Below are positions 31,714 to 40,474 of a DNA stretch of 64,000 bases, in pieces; the stretch's first letter is position 1, and each line of letters starts with the position of its first letter. Source of the DNA: a virus; the IMG/VR virus record IMGVR_UViG_3300013014_000024, positions 1 through 64,000 of that record. One strand, given 5' to 3'. A program made the translations under genes and the position numbers. The notes under the pieces are model-generated. The model was given only the letters and a program-made list of their open reading frames with translations, was not told where the DNA came from and searched no databases.

Positions 31714-32781
31714 TTAAGCTCTCATATTAGGAACTGGTTCTGGTGGTGGTATAAAATTGTTGTTTAAATTGTTGTTTGTAACGGTAAGTCGGTCAGTAAA
31801 ATCTCCATTAAAAGTTACGGCTAAATTAGCATCAAAAGTTGTGCTTATGGGTGGAGCTATGTATAATGTGGTAGTACCGGGAGTATCCGCTACACTAAGT
31901 TCTCCTTCGGCTATTAAGTTATCATTATAATAATTTTCTTCAAGCCTTATTCTGGATTCATTGTAAATGACACCACAATAATTACAAACTTTAATTCTCA
32001 TATCTTTATCCAAATACTCTGAATTAGTTTTTTCTGAATTAAGAATTTCTTTAATAATTGAATACATATAACCATCAATATTGAGGTTCATAGAATCAAC
32101 TCTATTATCTGACGCAGTCCAAAAAGTTACTCCTTCTTCGTCGCCATCTAATGCTTTAAATGACGCAAACTTATATCCAGTTTTTTTATTAATATAATAC
32201 GCCAAAATACCTCTATTCCAATATTTTGCAAAATATTGTTTTTCGTTTTTAAATGTTGTACACCATTTAGTACCGGCTCCGTATTTTATTGAAGATTCAA
32301 AAGTTAAAGGTAAAACAACAACCCAATTTTCATCATCGTACACCTTTTGTATTTGACTTTCCATTTCTTTTTCAATCTCTAGTAAAGATGAGAGAGAAAG
32401 TGCTGAACTTATATCATCAAATGTTGAGTATTTACATACGTCATTTTCCGGAATTATTCCTTTTTCCATGTGATGAATAAAACTTTTAATGTCTTCAAAT
32501 TGGGATGGAGAATAATATTGAAATAACATATCTCTTATTAAAAATAACTGAGATTTAGAAAGGTTTTTATCGTCAACTCCTACCATTTTTGAGATTTCAC
32601 CTAATTCTCTTATAGAACTTTTGTCTTTTACCACATTATCGTCCCTATATCTTTTTGAGAATAATTTACAAAAAAGTTGTAAATATTTGTTTGTATTAGT
32701 TGGGTCCATCATTTGAAAAATATCAATTAGGGACATGTCTAACTCAGGAAATTGTTTTTTTAAAGTATCTATTCTTGACAT
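31714..32781 (-). CDS. WCT-motif protein, shorter relative
   Basis: The centre holds SSIKYGAGTKWCTTFKNEKQ followed by GILAYYINKKTGYKFASFKA; the same block, (Y)G..T(K/R)WCTT......YF..Y..G.L.Y.I, is in the protein at 62092. I know this motif as a recurring domain in phage proteins but not its activity. The N-terminal 120 residues are helical. The last 80 residues switch to a beta-rich, Thr/Pro-rich tail (FDANLAVTFNGDFTDRLTVT) that looks like a separate adhesin- or collagen-like end. Confidence 0.55.
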   Translation of the reverse strand: MSRIDTLKKQFPELDMSLIDIFQMMDPTNTNKYLQLFCKLFSKRYRDDNVVKDKSSIRELGEISKMVGVDDKNLSKSQLFLIRDMLFQYYSPSQFEDIKSFIHHMEKGIIPENDVCKYSTFDDISSALSLSSLLEIEKEMESQIQKVYDDENWVVVLPLTFESSIKYGAGTKWCTTFKNEKQYFAKYWNRGILAYYINKKTGYKFASFKALDGDEEGVTFWTASDNRVDSMNLNIDGYMYSIIKEILNSEKTNSEYLDKDMRIKVCNYCGVIYNESRIRLEENYYNDNLIAEGELSVADTPGTTTLYIAPPISTTFDANLAVTFNGDFTDRLTVTNNNLNNNFIPPPEPVPNMRA

Positions 32782-32831
32782 ATGTATTTTTTTAAAAAAA
32801 TAATAAATTTAAAGTTTTAAGTCAAATAAAG

Positions 32832-32979
32832 CTGTAAGGGGAGGATTTGAACCTCCATACTGAGATTTAGTAATGAACAAATCTATGACAGCTTGTTGTC
32901 AATCTATATTCATTACCTACTTTCTTTTTTCAGCGCCCCCGTGACTGAATGGTATGTCTGCCAGTTTCACCACCTTACA
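32832..32979 (-). tRNA. tRNA-like gene with long insertion (type II, identity open)
   Basis: Acceptor TGTAAGG/CCTTACA is perfect, the D-region TGGTGAAACTGGCAGACAT is Leu-like, and the T-arm GGAGG-TTCAAAT-CCTCC is perfect. In between lie about 100 nt, far more than a type II tRNA needs. They include TTCAG/CTGAA around an 11-nt loop and a perfect 8-bp stem GTAATGAA/TTCATTAC enclosing TGACA/TGTCA. No clean anticodon arm is found. It may be intron-bearing or decayed. Confidence 0.5.
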
Positions 32980-33069
32980 ATTGAAGAGAAGCAGGATTTA
33001 CATTTCTGACAGAGACCATTATGTCAAAAAAGACCTAAATACCGAATGGCTTGCGGTTGCTTCTCTAAG

Positions 33070-33156
33070 CGGAAAGATAGGGATTCGAACCCCAGTTACC
33101 CTTTCAAGTAATTCGGTTTTCAAGACCGACGCATTCGACCGCTCTGCCATCTTTCC
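33070..33156 (-). tRNA. tRNA-Ser (TGA)
   Basis: Acceptor GGAAAGA/TCTTTCC with discriminator G; anticodon arm TCGGT-CTTGAAA-ACCGA gives TGA; type II variable arm; T-arm GGG-containing with TTCGAAT loop. All parts are canonical. Confidence 0.93.
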
Positions 33157-33164
33157 TAATATTT

Positions 33165-33389
33165 TTATAAAGAACTATTATTTCTTCTTGCTTTTTCGGC
33201 TTCACTATACAAACGAATCCAAGTTAATGTTACATCAACAACCATAAGTACGGGTGCCATTACAATAATTGCGAGTGTTTCAAGACCCGGAGTTGCATAT
33301 ACCACATCACCACCATTTCTTTTAACATAACTACGAACCATCCTCCAAATACAATAAAAAACTGAAACCAAATAAATAACTAAAAACAT
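33165..33389 (-). CDS. Small membrane protein, 74 aa
   Basis: Two hydrophobic segments (MFLVIYLVSVFYCIW; LETLAIIVMAPVLMVVDVTL) and a basic tail. It ends 9 nt before tRNA-Ser on the same strand and is probably co-transcribed with it. Unknown role. Confidence 0.55.
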   Translation of the reverse strand: MFLVIYLVSVFYCIWRMVRSYVKRNGGDVVYATPGLETLAIIVMAPVLMVVDVTLTWIRLYSEAEKARRNNSSL

Positions 33390-33461
33390 ATTTTGTAATT
33401 TAGAATAAAGTTAATCAATTACATTTATAAAAACAACTATAATATGTAGTATTTATTAAGG

Positions 33462-34424
33462 ATGAAAGATATTGAAATATATAACAAATACTTAGATAAG
33501 AAAACATTTACAATTGAGAACCCAATGGGACCTCATCTTCCTGGACTTCCTGCAAAAGTTAAAATGAAGATTGTAGGAACCAACAATTATATCACTGTTG
33601 GTAAAGAAACAGAATATCTAACTTATAAAATGACAATTTTACCTACAGGACGATTGAACTCGCTTATCAACTCATTAATGGGAGGTAAAACACATAAGGT
33701 TGTAACAACTTCAACAAGTGATTTCTACCCATTAAGAGTGGAAAGTATGATACAATTAAAAGACTTTTTGTCTTTAATGGGTGAAGAAAGACCTGTAATG
33801 TGTATTGGGATAGAAAATGTTTATAGTAAGGAGATTAATGAAAACATAAAAGAAATACTAACTGAGGATGTTTATGATAATATAACTAATAAAATAGTTC
33901 ATGATATTATCTATCTCGTAAAATACCAAAGAAGTGGAGATTTTGAATTACCTTCGGATATAAGTGGGGGCGAATTTTATAAATTTGATAACTTACTAAA
34001 TAATTTTAATATTGAATTATTTTTAAGAGAATCAGATAAAGTGGATACTTTTGATGCTGATGCGGACTATTATAGAGATGATGATGTAATACAGATAATG
34101 ATAGTTACCAATCCCAATTCAAAAAATACAATACTACAAGACCTTGTTTATGAATTAAATGAATTGGTTAGACATGAACTTGAACATGTTAAACAACATG
34201 AATCAGGATATGAATTCCCTAAAAGTCCTAAATCTTCTCATAAATATTATGGTCAATCTCACGAATTGGAGGCACTTAGAGCCGGATTCAGAAAGAGGGC
34301 AAAAAAAGAAAGAAAAGATTTGGAATTTGTTGTTAGAGACTGGTTTAAAAAAAACCAACACAAGTACACTATGAAACCAAAACAAACTGAAAATATAATT
34401 AATAAAATATTGGGGAAAAACTAA
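33462..34424 (+). CDS. HExxH metallopeptidase-like protein
   Basis: At about residue 235 LNELVRHELEHVKQHESGYE gives HELEH with a further His (HVKQH), a zinc site; the downstream HELEAL may hold the third ligand. The N-terminal half contains a helix-rich region with no known domain, and the last 60 residues are very basic. TATTTAT box 5 nt upstream (33450-33456). It is followed 2 nt later by another gene, likely a partner or substrate. It lacks the tag at its N terminus, although KEILTEDVYDNITNKI lies internally. Confidence 0.6.
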   Translation: MKDIEIYNKYLDKKTFTIENPMGPHLPGLPAKVKMKIVGTNNYITVGKETEYLTYKMTILPTGRLNSLINSLMGGKTHKVVTTSTSDFYPLRVESMIQLKDFLSLMGEERPVMCIGIENVYSKEINENIKEILTEDVYDNITNKIVHDIIYLVKYQRSGDFELPSDISGGEFYKFDNLLNNFNIELFLRESDKVDTFDADADYYRDDDVIQIMIVTNPNSKNTILQDLVYELNELVRHELEHVKQHESGYEFPKSPKSSHKYYGQSHELEALRAGFRKRAKKERKDLEFVVRDWFKKNQHKYTMKPKQTENIINKILGKN

Positions 34425-34426
34425 AA

Positions 34427-35167
34427 ATGGAAGGTATATTTAATGGAGTTTCAAAGTATTTGAAAAGAAAAAAATGGATTTATGGTGGAACTCAATATGT
34501 GTTCAGAACCGTAGAACCAAGAGATTCATATATTAAATGTGAAATAGATTGTGTTTTACCTAAAGAAGGTCAATCATACACTGTATTAAAATTTAGATAT
34601 GATTTAGATACTATTATGGAAGACGTTCATGATATGTTCGGTGAAAAAATTGCTTATCAATCTGATTTTTTTGTTGATGGTAAAAAACCCGAAGATGTTT
34701 ATTTAAGTGAGGAAACAAAAAATAAAATAAGAACTGAACTTAAATCTTTGACTGGATTCAAAAGACAAATGTCTGGTAACAGTCCCATCAATATTAAATT
34801 TTCTTGTGATACAAACGTATTTCCGGCTTTCAATAAAAAAACATATATGGAATCTGATAATATCAGCCTTCCTTTCTTTGTTGACATTTCCAATTTAATT
34901 TATGATGATAGACATGTTACCTTGAAAGACTCTTTTACTTCCGAGGGTAAATCATGGATTGAATCTTTTATGTGGGACAATGATTTTGCCACAGATGTTG
35001 CTGACATATTTTATACTGCATGCGAACCAGATTTTAAATTCTATGACACTGAATTATTCATAAATGCTTCAGGATACGTTAGAAAAATTGATGGAGTTGT
35101 TGCAGGTGATAAGTGGAGTAATTGGTGGGATGAGTCCAGAGTGCCTACTTTTTTTGAAGATATCTAA
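34427..35167 (+). CDS. Hypothetical protein, 246 aa
   Basis: Begins MEGIFNGVSKYLKRKKWIYG, 2 nt after the metallopeptidase gene. Alternating strands and acidic loops, no membrane helix, no recognised domain. Its fixed position suggests it works with the peptidase. Confidence 0.55.
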   Translation: MEGIFNGVSKYLKRKKWIYGGTQYVFRTVEPRDSYIKCEIDCVLPKEGQSYTVLKFRYDLDTIMEDVHDMFGEKIAYQSDFFVDGKKPEDVYLSEETKNKIRTELKSLTGFKRQMSGNSPINIKFSCDTNVFPAFNKKTYMESDNISLPFFVDISNLIYDDRHVTLKDSFTSEGKSWIESFMWDNDFATDVADIFYTACEPDFKFYDTELFINASGYVRKIDGVVAGDKWSNWWDESRVPTFFEDI

Positions 35168-35170
35168 ATT

Positions 35171-35791
35171 TTACGATACTCTTTTGAGTATTTTGTTAAT
35201 AACTTCAATCAAAATCTGTCCCGAAACTATAACAACACCAGAAGCTAATAATCTTTCAACTATCATTTCTGATGCTCCCAAAAAATTTTGTGTACCGTGT
35301 GCTACGTTGATTAAATCTGTAACTAAAGGAAGTAAAAATGCGTATGAAATAATTTCTTGTACAGAACCTAATGTTAATGAAAGACCTTCTAAAAAAGAAA
35401 CAAAAGAATTTTTTAATTTATCTGACTTTTCTAACACGGATTTAAAATAATCAGATAATCCTTCTTCTTTTATTTTGTTAATTATATTTGACACATTTCT
35501 TTTGTTATTGTAAAATGTAATTGATGCAATACCTGTTAAAATTAGAGCGATTTGGTCATCATTTAATTCAAATGAACCTTCTTTTAAATACCTGTCCAAT
35601 GGAAGCAAAAATCCACCTATTGCAGTTCCCATAGTTAGTAAAAATCTTACATTAAGTCCATATTTTTTCTTAGAGATTGAAGCAATTTTATAAGTAAACG
35701 AATACATTTCTTTCATGTAGTTAGTTAACTTTGAATCTTTCTCTTCTTTAATGATAATTCTTAATTGTTCTTCAGTTATTAAATAATTCAT
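35171..35791 (-). CDS. Tagged membrane-associated protein, 206 aa
   Basis: Tag MNYLITEEQLRIIIKEEKD. Start at 35791, 5 nt after a minus-strand TATTTAT box. Residues about 45-75 and 120-190 are hydrophobic (VRFLLTMGTAIGGFLLPL; LTLGSVQEIISYAFLLPLVT; GVVIVSGQILIEVI), so it probably inserts in membrane. It may act in entry together with the products of 6871 and 46199. Confidence 0.6.
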   Translation of the reverse strand: MNYLITEEQLRIIIKEEKDSKLTNYMKEMYSFTYKIASISKKKYGLNVRFLLTMGTAIGGFLLPLDRYLKEGSFELNDDQIALILTGIASITFYNNKRNVSNIINKIKEEGLSDYFKSVLEKSDKLKNSFVSFLEGLSLTLGSVQEIISYAFLLPLVTDLINVAHGTQNFLGASEMIVERLLASGVVIVSGQILIEVINKILKRVS

Positions 35792-35796
35792 ACACA

Positions 35797-35803
35797 ATAA
35801 ATA
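35797..35803 (-). promoter_or_regulatory. TATTTAT box, minus strand
   Basis: Minus-strand TATTTAT ends 5 nt before the ATG at 35791. It is divergent from the plus-strand box at 35816, only 12 nt away. Confidence 0.5.
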
Positions 35804-35815
35804 CTTAATAATATA

Positions 35816-35822
35816 TATTTAT
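35816..35822 (+). promoter_or_regulatory. TATTTAT box, plus strand
   Basis: TATTTAT ends 4 nt before the ATG at 35827. Confidence 0.5.
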
Positions 35823-35826
35823 TATC

Positions 35827-36429
35827 ATGATAAATCCAGAATTAAAAGAAGGTGACAGAATAGTCTGTTATTTAATGGAAGGTGAAATATCAGTTCCTCC
35901 AGGAACTAAAGGAACTGTAACGAAAATACAAAGGGACCCATATGATGAAAACGATAAGCTTATTAGCGTAAAGTGGGATAATGGGAGTACAATGTCATTA
36001 ATATCCTCAGTAGACAAATGGAAACTAGTAAAACAAAAAATCCAAGAACAACCTAACAGAGAAGATGACCCTCACACTCACTTTATGGCTACAAATAGAG
36101 AGTTAAGAAGGTCAATGGACTTACCTTATTTTCTTGAATATTTCAAATTATTACAAAAAAGTGGTATTACCAATATGTTTGGTTCGTCCCCTTTTGTTTA
36201 TATGGATTCTGAACATTTGGATAGGTATTATGGTGAAAAAAGAGGAGATAATGAAGATTTTCAAAATCTCCTTGAGATTCAGGATGAGGCTAGAAGTAAA
36301 TTTTTGAGCGGATTGGTTAAATTTGCTGAGTTAAAAAATATTGAGTTATCCGATGATTCAAAAATCAATTCATTGGCGAGAAAATTGGGTATTAGTTTGC
36401 TTCAATACTATATGACATTTTACCATTAA
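35827..36429 (+). CDS. Protein with N-terminal SH3-like domain, 200 aa
   Basis: Residues 1-65 (LKEGDRIVCYLMEG...PPGTKGTVTKIQ...ISVKWDNGSTMSL) look like the small SH3-type barrel of DUF4314-like proteins. The rest is helical and charged (YFLEYFKLLQKSGITNMFG) with no motif. Overlaps the convergent gene at 36426 by 4 nt. TATTTAT box 4 nt upstream. Confidence 0.55.
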   Translation: MINPELKEGDRIVCYLMEGEISVPPGTKGTVTKIQRDPYDENDKLISVKWDNGSTMSLISSVDKWKLVKQKIQEQPNREDDPHTHFMATNRELRRSMDLPYFLEYFKLLQKSGITNMFGSSPFVYMDSEHLDRYYGEKRGDNEDFQNLLEIQDEARSKFLSGLVKFAELKNIELSDDSKINSLARKLGISLLQYYMTFYH

Positions 36430-36683
36430 AGTTGTTCTACATCCAAATCCTTATCTTCCCACTCATAAATACTATTCTGTGTTTCTAAAATATTGAATTG
36501 TACGTATTCTTCCATTTCTTCCATCAAAGATATTAATTTTTTTCTTTTATCATGAAACTCTTCATCTTTGATTTCTTCAAAATGACTATAGTGTTTGAAG
36601 CAATATTCAATACCTTCATTTTCCATTCTATATCTAACGGCTTTCCAATTATCTAATTGTTCTTCTAATTGTTCTATTTTCAT
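36426..36683 (-). CDS. Hypothetical helical protein, 85 aa
   Basis: Charged and helical throughout (KIEQLEEQLDNWKAVRYRME; RKKLISLMEEMEEYVQFNIL), probable coiled coil. It lies 5 nt downstream of the thymidylate synthase stop in the same transcript. Unknown. Confidence 0.55.
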   Translation of the reverse strand: MKIEQLEEQLDNWKAVRYRMENEGIEYCFKHYSHFEEIKDEEFHDKRKKLISLMEEMEEYVQFNILETQNSIYEWEDKDLDVEQL

Positions 36684-36688
36684 AATTT

Positions 36689-37819
36689 TTAATTTGATAA
36701 AGGTGCTTTAATACTTGGATGTGATTCGTAACCTATCAATTCAAAACAATCCGGTCTATAACTCATTATTTTTTCATTGAATTTTTTTTCACCCAAGTGT
36801 TCCTTAACTGATTCGTGCATGTACCAATTTCTTTCAGTAATTTTTACTTTAGGTAATTCGTATGGGGTCCTAAGAATTTGTTCTTTTGCTTGTTCGATAT
36901 GATTCGAATATAAATGAACATCTCCTAAGTTACCAATCAATTCATCGGGAACCATGTTTACTTCTTTAGCAATAATCTCTAGTAGTAAACCGTAGGATGC
37001 TATGTTAAATGGTAAACCTAAAAATGTATCTACTGAGCGTTGATTCCACATTAATGAGATTGCTCGTTTAGGAATAGTGTTATCCATATCAACTGTCTCC
37101 TTTATCATATTCCATCCTATGCCGCCTCTATTTTCATAGTCGTACCCTGCAAGAATGATTCTTTCTTTCTCACTCAACTCTCTTGTATAAACTTGAAATC
37201 CATAATGACAAGGCGGTAATACCATTTGGTCTAACTCACCTACATTCCAAGCACTAACCATTAATCTTCTACTATCAGGATTTGTTTTGAGTTCGTTGAT
37301 TAGGTTTGCGATTTGGTCTACCTTTCCATTTACGTAAGCAATTTGTTCTCCATTTGTAAACTTATCTGTGAACTTCCAACTTCTCCATTGCTTACCATAA
37401 ATTGGACCTAATTCACCCCACTTCTTAGCAAACTTATCATCGGTTTTAATTTTATTTATGAATTCTTCTTTAGTCATTTTCCTTACTTCAATATCACTAC
37501 CTTCATATTTAAATGTTTTTTCTACATTGGGGTAAGCATTGCAATAATTCTTATAAGCATCACCATCCCAAATATGACAACCATTATCAACAAGGAATTT
37601 GATATTAGTATCTCCTCTCAAGAACCATAACAATTCAGTCACCATAGTTTTCCAAGCCATCTTCTTTGTGGTTAGTAATGGAAAACCTTCACTCATTTTA
37701 TGACGGATTTGTCTTCCGAATACTGATATAGTACCAGTTCCTGTCCTATCTGTTTTTTCAACACCCCAATGAAGAATGTCTTCAAGTAATGCTTGATATC
37801 TTGCGTCTAAATTATTCAT
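36689..37819 (-). CDS. thyA: Thymidylate synthase
   Basis: Makes dTMP from dUMP with methylene-tetrahydrofolate. Clear motifs: DRTGTGTISVFGRQIRHKM (N-terminal Arg-loop), FPLLTTKKMAWKTMVTELLW, LPPCHYGFQVY with the catalytic Cys, MWNQRSVDTFLGLPFNIASY, then HLYSNHIEQ. At 376 residues it is longer than the usual 264-residue bacterial enzyme because of extra loops (around residues 90-140 and 220-240), as in many phage versions. It supplies thymidine for AT-rich phage DNA. Confidence 0.96.
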   Translation of the reverse strand: MNNLDARYQALLEDILHWGVEKTDRTGTGTISVFGRQIRHKMSEGFPLLTTKKMAWKTMVTELLWFLRGDTNIKFLVDNGCHIWDGDAYKNYCNAYPNVEKTFKYEGSDIEVRKMTKEEFINKIKTDDKFAKKWGELGPIYGKQWRSWKFTDKFTNGEQIAYVNGKVDQIANLINELKTNPDSRRLMVSAWNVGELDQMVLPPCHYGFQVYTRELSEKERIILAGYDYENRGGIGWNMIKETVDMDNTIPKRAISLMWNQRSVDTFLGLPFNIASYGLLLEIIAKEVNMVPDELIGNLGDVHLYSNHIEQAKEQILRTPYELPKVKITERNWYMHESVKEHLGEKKFNEKIMSYRPDCFELIGYESHPSIKAPLSN

Positions 37820-37825
37820 AACTTC

Positions 37826-38596
37826 TTATTGTTTTTTTTTAAAAAAACTTTTTAATAAAGATAATTCTTTTTTTCCATCTGACAAACCAAAATAGTTAGT
37901 TTTTCTACCATTCCAATTTTTACCCATTTCATTAATTGTAGAATTTTCTGAATCTAAATGAACGCCAATTATTTCGGGTATCAACCCTCTATCTTTTCTT
38001 GCCCATTTTTTGGCGAAAAGAACATCGGTTCTATCCGCAGCTCCGTGAAATTCGGGGTATAAGTATATTCCCGAAGCTTTAGGATTCCACATTTGAAAAA
38101 ACCCAATTGGTTCATACCCTTCAGACATATATTCTCCAATCCTAACACCTATTGGAAATGCGGTAGGATGAATATAAACCCAACCCGTATGAGTTTGTCT
38201 TGGACAAGAAATGAACTTAATCCATTCTTCAAAATTTGGACACATCATACGGTCTATTCCGTATATATTTTTTGGCTCCAAAGATATTCTTTCTAAGATT
38301 CCTCTGGTTAATGGAGGTAAGTACATATCAGCATCCAAATGAATTACCCAATCTTTTCTTGATAATTTATTTAGTCCGGCATTAATACCTTTAGCCTTAT
38401 TAAATGAGTCACCATTTTTAGTGAATTCATCGGTTACCAAACATTCAACATTGTAATACTCACATAAATTTTTAGTTTTTTCGTCTTCAGGTGAAGTAAC
38501 AACAATTAAATGATTAAATAATGGCTTGTTAAATGGTAATGTGTGTGATAAAAAATCACTGTAATTTACACACACTATAATTCCTTCTAAATACAT
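37826..38596 (-). CDS. Family 2-type glycosyltransferase
   Basis: IIVCVNYSDFLSHTLPFN, then LIVVTSPEDEKT, then KAKGINAGLNKLSRKDWVIH and LDADMYLPP: the D-A-D motif binds the metal and nucleotide sugar. Fold is GT-A. Its acceptor could be phage DNA, a virion protein or a host surface glycan. It lies 7 nt upstream of thyA in the same operon. A TATTTAT-like box is upstream near 38625. Confidence 0.75.
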   Translation of the reverse strand: MYLEGIIVCVNYSDFLSHTLPFNKPLFNHLIVVTSPEDEKTKNLCEYYNVECLVTDEFTKNGDSFNKAKGINAGLNKLSRKDWVIHLDADMYLPPLTRGILERISLEPKNIYGIDRMMCPNFEEWIKFISCPRQTHTGWVYIHPTAFPIGVRIGEYMSEGYEPIGFFQMWNPKASGIYLYPEFHGAADRTDVLFAKKWARKDRGLIPEIIGVHLDSENSTINEMGKNWNGRKTNYFGLSDGKKELSLLKSFFKKKQ

Positions 38597-38657
38597 AAAA
38601 TATTGGTTTAATTAATCATAAATAGGGTAGGAATTTAACTCAAATATTAATTTATTA

Positions 38658-38921
38658 TCAATAAATCCCCGCCCTTTTTTCCCAATCTTCCATGAATAGA
38701 GTTAATGCTTTATTTGGTCTACAAGTGTGAGCGTGCTCATGTAGTAATGATTGAAATGTTTCTTTCAGTTGAGTAAACTCTCCATCGGAACTTTTTTTCC
38801 CAATATTGTAGGATTCTTCAAGTGCAACTAAAATTGAGCCTTCATCCAAGAAAGAATTATGGGTCTGATGTTTTTTTAATAATTTTTTAAAATCTGGTTT
38901 CATTCTGTTTCTTTTTGCCAA
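38658..38921 (-). CDS. Hypothetical protein, 87 aa
   Basis: Small basic helical protein (MAKRNRMKPDFKKLLKKHQT...). Contains HEHAHTC, a possible metal-binding patch, and ends FMEDWEKRAGIY. Start lies 22 nt inside the RNA ligase gene end. Unknown. Confidence 0.5.
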   Translation of the reverse strand: MAKRNRMKPDFKKLLKKHQTHNSFLDEGSILVALEESYNIGKKSSDGEFTQLKETFQSLLHEHAHTCRPNKALTLFMEDWEKRAGIY

Positions 38922-40024
38922 AACGGTTTAGAGTATTTAGGTTTTATTAACTTAAAAATTAATTCATTTACTTTATCTCTCTTACCATCCCACATTGCAA
39001 ACATAATTGCATGTAGGTTAGGGTCAACAACTTTTTTAAGATGTTCCGCAAATTCTTTTTTAGAAGGCTCAGGGTCAACGTCACTATACTTACCATATCT
39101 AAAATAATCGTGGGCTTTCCCACAATATTCAGAGACACTAAAATGACCATATTTCAAAGCACTTACCTGTTCTTTAACCCATTTATCAAATTCATCAGGA
39201 ACTTTTTCTACCAATTCCATAACGTCTTTACCATCCTTCAAATATTCCCAAATATCATAGGTAGAAAATCCAGTTAATATTCTATGTAATCTAACATATT
39301 CTTCTCCCTTGATTTTCATTCTAACACCATTTTCAAATTTGATAACAAATCCTTCCGCGTTTTGCAAAATTTTGGACTTTAATTCGGAATAATCCCGAAC
39401 TCCATCATATTTTTTAACAACTTTGAATCCCAAGTTATTATATAGGTTTCTGAATCTTATTCCTTCAAGATGAATATTATCATCGTGTATTCTTAATTCA
39501 TAACCATCTTTATTATCCACAACAGCAAGAAGTATCAAATCTTCAAAATCATATTCGCAAACTATTCTATTTTCAGGATAGATTATTTCAAATAGATAGG
39601 TAAATCCTTTGATTAATTTTTCATATCTATATTTTTTAAGTATTTCCATACCTCTGATTGCTTGTTTAGAAGTGAAAGAACCCTTGGTTGCCAATATCCA
39701 TTCGTTATTGTAATTAAACAATATACCCAAAGACCCATCCATCTTTTCAAATACTTCAAAAGGTTCATTTGGTATTTTGGACTCAACCCATTTATTACCA
39801 ACCAACTCCTCATAGTTAAAGAACTTATCAAAAGCCTTTGCCACAACGTTTCCCTCATTATCTAAAACGAGTCCACGAGTTTTCAAAGTTATATCATCCC
39901 ACTTTCCTTCGTATTGAGTTTTACGAGAGTAGTTGTAGATTGATATAGGTAAAGATGGGTGGTCATTTCTTTCCACCCATCCATCTTTGACATATTGGTT
40001 CAATATTTCTAAATCAAATTTCAT
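38900..40024 (-). CDS. rnlA: RNA ligase, T4 Rnl1 type
   Basis: Motif I FEKMDGSLGILFNYNNEWIL (about residue 90) has the Lys that accepts AMP (E-K-M-D-G-S). Further nucleotidyltransferase motifs follow: ATKGSFTSKQA, YLFEIIYPENRIV (motif IIIa/IV region) and EGFVIKFENGVRMKIKGEEY (motifs IV-V: EG...K...K.K). Length of 374 is near T4 RNA ligase 1. It seals 5'-phosphate to 3'-hydroxyl RNA ends, classically repairing cleaved tRNA. Neighbouring kinase-like and cREC genes suit that role. Confidence 0.9.
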   Translation of the reverse strand: MKFDLEILNQYVKDGWVERNDHPSLPISIYNYSRKTQYEGKWDDITLKTRGLVLDNEGNVVAKAFDKFFNYEELVGNKWVESKIPNEPFEVFEKMDGSLGILFNYNNEWILATKGSFTSKQAIRGMEILKKYRYEKLIKGFTYLFEIIYPENRIVCEYDFEDLILLAVVDNKDGYELRIHDDNIHLEGIRFRNLYNNLGFKVVKKYDGVRDYSELKSKILQNAEGFVIKFENGVRMKIKGEEYVRLHRILTGFSTYDIWEYLKDGKDVMELVEKVPDEFDKWVKEQVSALKYGHFSVSEYCGKAHDYFRYGKYSDVDPEPSKKEFAEHLKKVVDPNLHAIMFAMWDGKRDKVNELIFKLIKPKYSKPFWQKETE

Positions 40025-40230
40025 TATCTTTTTATCTCCATATTGGTGTTAGAAATTGGCAACCTAAATACAGGAAAATTCTTGTCTTCAAATTCATCTT
40101 TTTGCATTACCTCATAAAACCCTTCTTCTCGCACTTTAACGGTAGGAACGTCATTGTAATTCTTTATCAATCCGTCTTCAAAGGTAATCTCTACGGTCTT
40201 TGTCGTTGTGTTAAATACTAATTTTTGCAT
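40024..40230 (-). CDS. Hypothetical protein, 68 aa
   Basis: Small beta-rich protein (MQKLVFNTTTKTVEITFEDG) that precedes RNA ligase with a one-base overlap. Reminiscent of small phage KTSC-like proteins but not assigned. Confidence 0.5.
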   Translation of the reverse strand: MQKLVFNTTTKTVEITFEDGLIKNYNDVPTVKVREEGFYEVMQKDEFEDKNFPVFRLPISNTNMEIKR

Positions 40231-40241
40231 ATGTGTTTGTT

Positions 40242-40472
40242 TTAAATTTCTTCATATCTTATTGTTGCATCACCGGCAACGTGGTCAAAACTAACCCATC
40301 GCGTAAATCCTTCATGTTTGGGTAATAAATGATGTTCTCTGTGTCCGCAAGAAACACATTCTCTAACAGGAACCCTTACACAATCTCTCCCTAAAGGATG
40401 ATTTGTAACTTTATGTTTTTCTCTTTTATATTTCCAAAAATGTAATCCAAAAAAACAAAAAAATCTCTTCAT
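40242..40472 (-). CDS. Small zinc-binding-like protein, 76 aa
   Basis: CFFGLHFW at the N terminus and RECVSCGHREHH in the middle give Cys and His residues in a C..C / H..H-like pattern. Likely a structural zinc site. Lies between the P-loop gene and RNA ligase. Unknown function. Confidence 0.5.
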   Translation of the reverse strand: MKRFFCFFGLHFWKYKREKHKVTNHPLGRDCVRVPVRECVSCGHREHHLLPKHEGFTRWVSFDHVAGDATIRYEEI

Positions 40473-40474
40473 TG

